Shown one piece after another: positions 5,418-10,890 of a stretch of 10,890 nt of DNA. How positions within the stretch are numbered: the stretch's first letter is position 1; every line of letters starts with the position of its first letter. A program made the position numbers and the translations under genes. The notes under the pieces are model-generated. The model was not told the DNA's origin and searched no databases. It saw only the letters and a program-made list of their open reading frames with translations. The DNA comes from Actinomycetes bacterium (GTDB lineage Bacteria; Actinomycetota; Acidimicrobiia; Spongiisociales; UBA5794), in assembly GCA_024640745.1 (NCBI GenBank), contig JAHEEL010000042.1, positions 2,898 through 13,787 on the forward strand, written 5' to 3'.

Positions 5418-6187
5418 TCCAGGAAGACATCATGACCGGCAAGCTCGCCGCACTCTCACGCCCGGCACCGGACGGGGTGATCGAGCGCATCCTGATTCGG
5501 ACCGGCCTCGCCGACGAGTACACCCTGATCGAGGGCCCGATCGGTTCCGCGTATGTTGCATGGAGCGATCGGGGCATCACTGCCTTCGTCCCCGCCGCCG
5601 CAGTGGGCCCGCGCTCCGCCTTCGAAGCGCGTCACGCGAGAAAGGCAACATATGTCCTTGCACCTCCGCCGCGCCTCGCCCGACACCTCGACCGCGCCGT
5701 CGCCACCGGACGGCTCGGCCGCCTTCCGATCGACCTGTCGTCTCTCAGTGACTTCCAACGCGAGGTTCTCCGAAAGTGTGCCGAGATCCCGCCCGGGGAG
5801 ATCCGCCCCTACGGCTGGATCGCGCGGGAAATCGGGAACCCCGGAGCCGTGCGGGCGGTCGGCACGGCACTCGGGAGGAACCCCGTGCCGGTGCTCATCC
5901 CCTGCCATCGCGTCGTGCGAACGGACGGGCGAATCGGCAGCTACGCCTACGGATCATCCATGAAACGAGACCTCCTCGAGCACGAGGGATTGGATTCCGC
6001 GGCGATCGAGGCGACGGCTCGCCGGGGCGTCCGGCTCGTCGGCAGCGACACGACCGGCATCTTCTGTTTCCCAACGTGCCGCAACGCCAAGCGCATCACC
6101 GACGCGCACCGTGCGGAATTCCGTTCCGAGGAGGAGGCAATGGCAGGCGGCTATCGCGCCTGCAAAGTGTGCCGACCGGCCGCGTGA
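5414..6187 (+). CDS. O6-alkylguanine-DNA alkyltransferase fused to a C-terminal Ada-type metal-binding domain
   Basis: A 257-residue protein in three parts. Residues 1-35 are a leader. Residues about 36-195 form an O6-methylguanine-DNA methyltransferase: an N-lobe strand (YTLIEGPIG), then the catalytic domain with FQREVLRKCAEIPPGEIRPYG, the DNA-binding AVRAVGTALGRNP, and the active site I-P-C164-H-R-V. Residues about 203-256 match the Ada metal-binding domain that accepts methyl groups from phosphotriesters: DTTGIFCFPTCR with Cys218 and Cys222, and CKVC with Cys250 and Cys253. All four zinc cysteines are present. In E. coli Ada this domain is N-terminal and followed by an AraC-type HTH; here the order is reversed and no AraC HTH exists. 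The start ATG 5414 overlaps the sigma stop as ATGA and has a GAGGAG SD. Repair activity is likely from the intact active site. An anti-sigma or alkylation-sensing role is inferred from position only. Confidence 0.9.
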   Translation: MIQEDIMTGKLAALSRPAPDGVIERILIRTGLADEYTLIEGPIGSAYVAWSDRGITAFVPAAAVGPRSAFEARHARKATYVLAPPPRLARHLDRAVATGRLGRLPIDLSSLSDFQREVLRKCAEIPPGEIRPYGWIAREIGNPGAVRAVGTALGRNPVPVLIPCHRVVRTDGRIGSYAYGSSMKRDLLEHEGLDSAAIEATARRGVRLVGSDTTGIFCFPTCRNAKRITDAHRAEFRSEEEAMAGGYRACKVCRPAA

Positions 6188-6250
6188 CCACAGAACAGAG
6201 AAGCAAGACTCGAGGCGGCATACACGAGACCGCCCAGATCCACACGCGGA

Positions 6251-6294
6251 AGCCCGCCCCCAATCTCCCGAAGTGGGAAGCTCGAGGGCGGGCT
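6251..6294. terminator. Strong hairpin terminator between convergent genes
   Basis: AGCCCGCCC at 6251-6259 pairs perfectly with GGGCGGGCT at 6286-6294 (nine GC-rich pairs), with a smaller TCCC/GGGA stem inside the loop. It lies in the 139-base gap between the alkyltransferase stop (6187) and the rhodanese stop (6327) on the opposite strand, so it could end both transcripts. No clear T-tract follows on either strand, which is common in high-GC actinobacteria. The rest of the gap shows only a weak GGCGG/CCGCC stem at 6214-6234. Confidence 0.65.
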
Positions 6295-6326
6295 CCGGTT
6301 CTGTGTCTCGCGTCTGGACGCAGTCC

Positions 6327-6668
6327 CTACGACGCGGCGACCGTGGCTCCGGCTTCGACGAGCGAGTCGTAGCTGCCGCCGTAGGCCTTGCTGGTCGCGA
6401 CACCGACAACGTGCATGGCGGGCACCGACATGCCGGCGCGATGCCCGGAGCCGCAGTAGGAGATCACGTTCGAGTCGGTCGGGATCATGTCGGCGTTCGC
6501 CGCAAGGCTGCGGATGTCGACATTGGTCGCGCCGTCCACGTGGCTCACGGCGTACTCATCCGCCGTACGCACATCGACGAGGGCGGTACCGGCCCCTGCG
6601 GCACAAATCGCGTCACCAACGTCCTGTCCAAGTACATCTAGCGTCTCGAGTCTCCGGCCCAGCGGCAT
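6327..6668 (-). CDS. Single-domain rhodanese-like protein
   Basis: A 113-residue rhodanese domain. The first strand ends in ALVDVRTADEY (about residues 29-39), followed by HVDGATNVDI (43-52). The active loop is C72-G-S-G-H-R-A, with the persulfide-forming cysteine and CxxGxRA spacing kept. It ends in the usual KAYGGSYDSLVEAG. Rhodaneses carry sulfane sulfur as a cysteine persulfide and pass it to thiophilic acceptors. There is no signal peptide, so it should be cytoplasmic. ATG 6668 is the only possible start before an in-frame TAG at 6701-6699, though the N-terminus is short for the fold and no -10 or SD is obvious. It is divergent from the class V PLP enzyme gene, with 44 bases between the starts; a shared role in sulfur transfer is possible but unproven. 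Confidence 0.85.
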   Translation of the reverse strand: MPLGRRLETLDVLGQDVGDAICAAGAGTALVDVRTADEYAVSHVDGATNVDIRSLAANADMIPTDSNVISYCGSGHRAGMSVPAMHVVGVATSKAYGGSYDSLVEAGATVAAS

Positions 6669-6699
6669 AGGGCCGAGTGCCTGTGTCGCTGTGATTGCC

Positions 6700-6705
6700 T
6701 ACCCT
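6700..6705 (+). promoter_or_regulatory. Candidate -10 element for a leaderless transcript of the class V PLP enzyme gene
   Basis: TACCCT is followed by CTGCCCC and then ATG 6713, placing transcription start at the start codon. The spacer contains no SD. The element supports ATG 6713 over the in-frame TTG at 6695, which would lie upstream of the -10. Confidence 0.5.
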
Positions 6706-6712
6706 CTGCCCC

Positions 6713-8383
6713 ATGGACATCGTCGAGACCATTCGTTCTTCGGTGATCGGCTCCGACTACGCCGTTCCGGGTCCGTTCGGCCTACGGAGGATGACCTACG
6801 CGGACTACACCGCGTCGGGCCGCTCCCTGTCGTTCATCGAGGACTACGTGCGAGAGGTCGTGCTCCCGCTCTACGCCAACACGCACACGGAGTCATCGGG
6901 GACGGGTCTCCAAACGACTCGCTTCCGAGAGGAGGCCAGGAACATGATTCGCTCGTGCGTCAATGCGAGCGACGATCACGCTGTCATCTTTGCCGGGTCG
7001 GGCGCGACTGCTGCCATCGACCGGCTCGTCTCGGTGCTCGGTTTGCGCATCCCGTGCCGGTTGGACGATGCGTATCACCTGAGCGATCAGATCCCGGCCA
7101 ATGACCGGCCGGTGGTCTTCATCGGACCGTTCGAGCACCACTCGAACGAACTGCCATGGCGAGAGTCCATCGCCGATGTGGTACGGATCGACGAAGACGC
7201 CGACGGCCACATCGACCTCGAACAGCTCGAGCGCGAGCTGTTCGCCCACCGCAACCGACCACTGAGGATCGGCAGCTTCTCCGCAGCATCGAACGTCACC
7301 GGCATCATGTCCGACACGCGCGCCATCGCCCGCCTCCTCCACGAGCACGGTGCGTTGTCGTTCTGGGACTTCGCGGCCGCCGCCCCATACGTCTCGATCG
7401 ACATGAGCCCGGACGACGATCCGACGGCGTACAAGGACGCGGTCTTCTTCTCGCCCCACAAGATGATCGGTGGGCCCGGGACGCCGGGCGTGCTCGTCGC
7501 TCGCAAGGATCTCTTCGCCAACCGTGTGCCCGCGGTTCCCGGTGGCGGAACCGTTGCGTTCGTCAACCCGAACGATCATCGCTACGTGGACGACATCGAG
7601 ACGCGCGAAGAGGGCGGTACACCCGCGATTGTCGAAGCGATACGCGCAGGACTCGTGTTCCAGTTGAAGCAAGCCGTCGGCACCGAACGGATTCGCGATC
7701 TCGAGGAATCGTTCATTGCGCGTGCGATTGCGTCGTGGAGCCGGAATCCGAACATCAAGCTGCTCGGGAACCCCGACGCCGAGCGGCTCTCGATTGTCTC
7801 GTTCGTGGTCCGCCACAACGAGCGCTATCTCCACCACAACTACGTCGTTGCGCTGCTCAACGACCTGTTCGGCATCCAATCCCGCGGCGGTTGCTCGTGC
7901 GCCGGACCGTACGGGCATCGACTGCTCGGCATCGACCTCGACACGTCCATCGAGTTCGAGCGAGAGATCACCCGCGGCTGCGAGGGTATCAAGCCGGGGT
8001 GGGTGCGCGTCAACTTCAACTACTTCATCTCAGAATCAGTCTTCGACTTCATCGTCGAGGCCGTCCACCTCGTAGCAAACGAGGGCTGGCGACTCCTGCC
8101 GTCGTACCGGTTTGATCCGGTCAGCGGGCTGTGGGAGCATCGCAACGGTCGCGGCGAGGCACCGCTGAGCCTGACTGAAATCGACTACTCGTCCGGCGCC
8201 ATGGCGTTCGAGCATCGCCCACACCGCGATGCCGACCAGGCACTCAGTGACTACCTCGACGCCGCGCGCACCATCCTCGCGCGGGCGCTGCCGCTCTCTG
8301 TCGACAATGCTCGCGTGACATTCACCGACGACTTCGAAGACCTTCGCTGGTTCACCTTGCCGCACGAAGTCACCGATGGCTGA
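6713..8383 (+). CDS. Class V aminotransferase / cysteine-desulfurase-like PLP enzyme
   Basis: A 556-residue fold-type I PLP enzyme. It shows YADYTASG (29-36), ANTHTESSGTG (55-65), the phosphate-binding GSGATAA (95-101), EHHSNELPW (141-149), Asp219 in FWDFAAAAPY (pyridine-nitrogen contact), and the PLP lysine Lys250 in FFSPHKMIGGPGTPG. A glycine-cysteine loop RGGCSCAGPYG (391-401) occupies the region where cysteine desulfurases and relatives carry a functional loop. About 110 residues beyond the catalytic fold (from about 445) form a C-terminal extension, making it longer than typical class V enzymes of about 400 residues. The motifs fit the cysteine desulfurase, selenocysteine lyase and isopenicillin-N-epimerase-like branch; the substrate cannot be named. 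The gene starts a transcript that continues into the overlapping alpha/beta hydrolase (eight-base overlap). Confidence 0.88.
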   Translation: MDIVETIRSSVIGSDYAVPGPFGLRRMTYADYTASGRSLSFIEDYVREVVLPLYANTHTESSGTGLQTTRFREEARNMIRSCVNASDDHAVIFAGSGATAAIDRLVSVLGLRIPCRLDDAYHLSDQIPANDRPVVFIGPFEHHSNELPWRESIADVVRIDEDADGHIDLEQLERELFAHRNRPLRIGSFSAASNVTGIMSDTRAIARLLHEHGALSFWDFAAAAPYVSIDMSPDDDPTAYKDAVFFSPHKMIGGPGTPGVLVARKDLFANRVPAVPGGGTVAFVNPNDHRYVDDIETREEGGTPAIVEAIRAGLVFQLKQAVGTERIRDLEESFIARAIASWSRNPNIKLLGNPDAERLSIVSFVVRHNERYLHHNYVVALLNDLFGIQSRGGCSCAGPYGHRLLGIDLDTSIEFEREITRGCEGIKPGWVRVNFNYFISESVFDFIVEAVHLVANEGWRLLPSYRFDPVSGLWEHRNGRGEAPLSLTEIDYSSGAMAFEHRPHRDADQALSDYLDAARTILARALPLSVDNARVTFTDDFEDLRWFTLPHEVTDG

Positions 8384-9263
8384 CGCCGTACCGGCGTGGT
8401 TCACTCGCGCGGTCGACGCGCCGTATCGAGAGCATCGGATTCCGGTCGAAGGAACCGATATCCACTATCTCGACTGGGGCGAGGCCGGCCGCCCCGGCCT
8501 CGTCTTCGTCCACGGCGGAGCGGCACACGCGCATTGGTGGTCGTTCCTGGCACCTATGTTCACGCCGGAATGGCATGCGGTCGCGCTCGATCTCTCGGGT
8601 CACGGCGACAGCGGCAAACGGGCTGACTATCGGCACGACCTGTGGGCAGAGGAAGTGCTCGCCGTGGCACGATCGGCGCGATTCCCGGGGCCGCCGGTCG
8701 TCGTCGGCCACTCGCTCGGTGGCGGCATCGCGCTCGAGCTCGCCTCGGCCCACGGTGATCGGCTGGCGGGGGCCGTAGTCGTCGATACGCCTGTTCGCCG
8801 GCCGGATCCGGAGTCCCGTGAAGGCGCCAGGGGCCGGGCGTTCCGCGCGCCGGGCATCTATCCCGATCAGACAACTGCGCTGCATCACTTCCGGCTCGTT
8901 CCCAACCAGCCATGCGAAAACGACTTCATCGTGGACCACATCGGCAAGCTCTCGCTCCGCGAGATCGATGCCGGATGGACGTGGAAGTTCGATCCGCACC
9001 TCTTCGACCAGGCGCTGATACCACTGCGCGATCAACTCACCTCGGTGCGGTGCCGCATTGCCTTGTTCCGGGGCGAGTACAGCACCATCGTCCCCGAGGA
9101 CACCGCGTCGTACATGTACGACCTCATCGGACGCAACGCCCCGTTCGTTTCGATCCCGGAGGCACACCACCATCTCATCTTGGACCAGCCGCTGGCGTTC
9201 GTCGCCGCCCTGCGGACGCTCCTCGCCGACTGGGAGCACTCAACGCCGCGTTCCATCCTCTAG
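8376..9263 (+). CDS. Alpha/beta hydrolase fold protein
   Basis: A 295-residue predicted cytoplasmic alpha/beta hydrolase. LVFVHGGAAHAHWW (42-55) forms the oxyanion-hole region, DLSGHGDSG (72-80) follows, and the nucleophile elbow is G-H-S113-L-G-G. The catalytic His lies in EAHHHLILDQP (His264-266). The usual acid position after strand six reads FRGEYSTIVPED, so Glu234 may replace the common Asp, as in some relatives. The ATG overlaps the 3' end of the PLP enzyme gene by eight bases, so the two are probably translated together and may act in one pathway. It shares only the general fold with the minus-strand hydrolase at the left end; the motif wording differs, so they are not recent duplicates. 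The substrate is unknown. Confidence 0.9.
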   Translation: MADAVPAWFTRAVDAPYREHRIPVEGTDIHYLDWGEAGRPGLVFVHGGAAHAHWWSFLAPMFTPEWHAVALDLSGHGDSGKRADYRHDLWAEEVLAVARSARFPGPPVVVGHSLGGGIALELASAHGDRLAGAVVVDTPVRRPDPESREGARGRAFRAPGIYPDQTTALHHFRLVPNQPCENDFIVDHIGKLSLREIDAGWTWKFDPHLFDQALIPLRDQLTSVRCRIALFRGEYSTIVPEDTASYMYDLIGRNAPFVSIPEAHHHLILDQPLAFVAALRTLLADWEHSTPRSIL

Positions 9264-9292
9264 AAACGGCACCGTTCTGCCGATAGATCTTC

Positions 9293-9302
9293 AGTACGTA
9301 CT
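9293..9302. promoter_or_regulatory. 10-bp perfect palindrome before the Mrr-like gene
   Basis: AGTACGTACT is a perfect palindrome two bases before the SD of the 9319 gene. A nearly palindromic AACGG-CA-CCGTT lies upstream at 9265-9276, and AGATCT at 9285-9290. They could be an operator for the downstream gene, but such short palindromes also arise by chance, and no matching regulator gene is here. Confidence 0.25.
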
Positions 9303-9304
9303 CC

Positions 9305-9311
9305 GGAAAGG
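9305..9311 (+). promoter_or_regulatory. Strong ribosome binding site for the Mrr-like gene
   Basis: GGAAAGG lies seven bases before ATG 9319, one of the few canonical SD sequences in the window. It decides the start and indicates that this gene is translated from a transcript with a leader or by readthrough from the hydrolase gene 55 bases upstream. Confidence 0.65.
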
Positions 9312-9318
9312 CTGAGCG

Positions 9319-9966
9319 ATGCGCCACGAGACGGTCTCAACGCTCACACTCGATCAGGCCTACCAAGCGGCGTATCTGTGGATGTTCCACATCGGGGAGC
9401 CCCCGACGGAGATCGCCGAACGCGGATCACAAAGCGTGGAGCTCCGCTCCGAGGGCGTCGTTGCTTTCGTTCGCATCCCCGACCGTCCGCTGAATCAGCG
9501 CACCGTCCTGGCGGTGCTGGCCACGGAACCCGACGATCGGTCGCGACTGATCTTCTCAACCGCCGGATTCACTCCCGGCGCCATCAGCATTGCCGAGGCC
9601 CAGGGCATCGCCCTTTTCGAACTCGACGCCGAGGGCTCGGCGATTCCCCTGAACGGCCGCGCCGTCCGGCTCGCTCCGCTCGAACCACCGGAACCGCCGT
9701 TCAAGCGATCGTTGGCTACCGATGAGTTGGTCCTCAGCAAGGCAACCTGGGGCCGTACCGAGTTCCCGGATGACGAGTGGGTCGACTGTCCCGGATGCGG
9801 CACGAACCAACATGTGTCCCTCGACGCATGCCGGATCTGCGGCGCGGCTCTCGAGACCGCTCCGGCAACCGGTGGAGCACACCGCGACGTTGTCTACCGG
9901 TGCCTCGATTGTGGCTCTGGAAACGTCGAAGCCGTCGAGCCAAGCGACGCCGCACGCCGCGCCTAA
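9319..9966 (+). CDS. Degenerate Mrr/restriction-endonuclease-fold protein with zinc-ribbon cysteines
   Basis: A 215-residue protein. Residues about 15-115 resemble the Mrr-type restriction endonuclease fold: strand VVAFVRIPDRPLNQRTV (47-63), then SRLIFSTAGFTPGAISIAEAQGIALFELD (75-103), the 'gft..A...a...gi.L.d' pattern of that family. The catalytic D and QxK residues seem replaced (the expected lysine position reads FVR), so nuclease activity is doubtful. A linker leads to a zinc ribbon (CPGCG at 157-161, CRICG at 171-175), and a further CLDCG pair (195-199) follows. It may bind nucleic acid or a protein rather than cut. It has a strong SD, lies 55 bases after the hydrolase gene, and its TAA stop overlaps the convergent glgB stop by four bases. 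The Mrr assignment is moderate; the zinc ribbon is clear. Confidence 0.7.
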   Translation: MRHETVSTLTLDQAYQAAYLWMFHIGEPPTEIAERGSQSVELRSEGVVAFVRIPDRPLNQRTVLAVLATEPDDRSRLIFSTAGFTPGAISIAEAQGIALFELDAEGSAIPLNGRAVRLAPLEPPEPPFKRSLATDELVLSKATWGRTEFPDDEWVDCPGCGTNQHVSLDACRICGAALETAPATGGAHRDVVYRCLDCGSGNVEAVEPSDAARRA

Positions 9967-10890
9967 CCCGGCGTCGGCGCCACGAAGAGCACCCCGAGCG
10001 GCGGGAGATCGAGCGCCACCGAATGCGGCCGCCCGTGCATCGGGGCCTCGGATGCTTCGAGTGTTCCCCCCGACCCGGCGCCGGAGCCCCAGTAGCGACG
10101 ATCGTCGCTGTTCAGCAGCACCTCCCATGAACCTCCGCTCGGGACGCCGATGCGGTAGCCGGGGCGGGTGACCGGGGTCAGGTTCAGCACGACGGCGATT
10201 GGTCTCGTCCCACCCTTTCTCAACAGGCTGAAGACGCTTGCTGCGGCGTCGCCGGCGTCGATCCACTCGAAGCCATCCGGGTCGAAGTCGTCCACGAACA
10301 GTGATCCCTCAGCCCGGTAGCAGGCGTTCAGGTCCCTCACCCACCGCTGAATACCGGCGTGGTTGTCGTTGCGAATGACGAACCACTCCAGCTCACGGTC
10401 GACGGCCCACTCCGATCGCTGCCCGAATTCACCCCCCATGAAGAGGCACTTCTTGGCGGGCAGGGCGTACTGGTATCCGTAGAGCGCGCGGAGATTGGCA
10501 AACTGCTGCCACTCGTCGCCCGGCATCTTGTTGATGAGCGATCCCTTGCCGTGAACGACCTCGTCGTGGGACAGCGTGAGGATGAAGTTCTCGTCGTACG
10601 CGTAGAGCATCCGGAACGTGAGGTCGTTCTGGTGGTACGCCCGATGGATCGGCTCGTGCTGGAAGTACTCCAGGGTGTCGTGCATCCACCCCATATCCCA
10701 CTTGTAGCCGAAACCGAGTCCGCCGGCATCGACCGGACGGGATACACCGGCAAACGCAGTCGACTCCTCGGCGATCATCGCGATCCCCGGGTGTTCGCCA
10801 TACGCGACCGTGTTGACCTGCTGCAGGAGCGAGATCGCCTCGAGGTTCTCGTTGCCGCCAAAAGCATTGGGCTCCCACTCGCCGTGTTCT
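9963..10890 (-). CDS. glgB: Glycogen branching enzyme GlgB, C-terminal part (runs off the right edge)
   Basis: The last 308 codons of 1,4-alpha-glucan branching enzyme (GH13), which transfers alpha-1,4 chain segments to alpha-1,6 positions during glycogen synthesis. Visible landmarks are EWEPNAFGGNENLEAI at the edge, MIAEEST with the acid/base Glu (10767-10769), VSRP, GGLGFGYKWDMGWMHDTLEY, and TLSHDEVVHGKGS with the transition-state-stabilising His-Asp pair (10563-10568). MGGEFGQRSEW and the C-terminal beta domain follow, with the frame ending at TAG 9965-9963. The catalytic nucleophile Asp and the N-terminal domains lie outside the window. The frame is intact throughout, with no sign of decay. 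It is convergent with the zinc-ribbon gene, with overlapping stops and so no room for a terminator between them. Other glycogen genes may lie beyond the right edge. Confidence 0.95.
   Translation of the reverse strand, partial: EHGEWEPNAFGGNENLEAISLLQQVNTVAYGEHPGIAMIAEESTAFAGVSRPVDAGGLGFGYKWDMGWMHDTLEYFQHEPIHRAYHQNDLTFRMLYAYDENFILTLSHDEVVHGKGSLINKMPGDEWQQFANLRALYGYQYALPAKKCLFMGGEFGQRSEWAVDRELEWFVIRNDNHAGIQRWVRDLNACYRAEGSLFVDDFDPDGFEWIDAGDAAASVFSLLRKGGTRPIAVVLNLTPVTRPGYRIGVPSGGSWEVLLNSDDRRYWGSGAGSGGTLEASEAPMHGRPHSVALDLPPLGVLFVAPTPG

Noticed and set aside
100..9263. The two alpha/beta hydrolases (100-987 and 8376-9263) as a gene duplication
   Set aside because: Their motif surroundings differ (GASGG against GHSLGG; different histidine contexts), so they share only the fold.

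Overview
The window looks like chromosomal DNA from a high-GC actinobacterium, possibly of the Acidimicrobiia type. This rests on GC-rich codon use, a mycothiol-type ArsC, an RDD protein with a nine-residue repeat domain, and many genes whose start codon lies directly behind a TAnnnT -10 element (the pattern of leaderless actinobacterial transcripts). It holds twelve protein genes, two of them cut by the window edges. I see no RNA gene, insertion sequence, CRISPR array or prophage. No gene-free stretch exceeds about 140 bases.

Layout. 1-987 (minus): an alpha/beta hydrolase overlapping the start of an unrecognised gene that runs off the left edge. 1051-2247 (plus): an RDD-family membrane protein with about ten 9-residue repeats. 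2244-2801 (minus): an acidic protein of unknown function, its stop codon interlocked with the RDD stop. 2920-4285 (minus): an EamA-type transporter followed by a small LiaF-C-like membrane-anchored protein. 4406-6187 (plus): ArsC, an ECF-type sigma factor, and a two-domain DNA alkylation repair protein coupled to the sigma gene by an ATGA overlap. 6251-6294: a strong hairpin between convergent genes. 6327-6668 (minus): a single-domain rhodanese. 6713-9966 (plus): a class V aminotransferase-like PLP enzyme, an overlapping alpha/beta hydrolase, and a degenerate Mrr-fold protein with zinc-ribbon cysteines. 9963-10890 (minus): the C-terminal part of the glycogen branching enzyme GlgB.

The most interesting unit is the sigma factor plus repair protein (4866-6187). 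The second protein carries an O6-alkylguanine-DNA alkyltransferase domain (PCHRV) followed by an Ada-type four-cysteine metal site at its C-terminus. This reverses the order in E. coli Ada and omits the AraC-type DNA-binding part. It occupies the place where an anti-sigma gene usually sits, so the pair may be an alkylation-sensing regulatory module in which an ECF sigma replaces Ada's own transcription activator. The sequence shows the domains and the coupling; the regulatory role is inference.

The other genes are mostly housekeeping or accessory metabolism, with no single pathway linking them. The rhodanese and the class V PLP enzyme are divergent neighbours and could both handle sulfur, but the sequence does not prove this.
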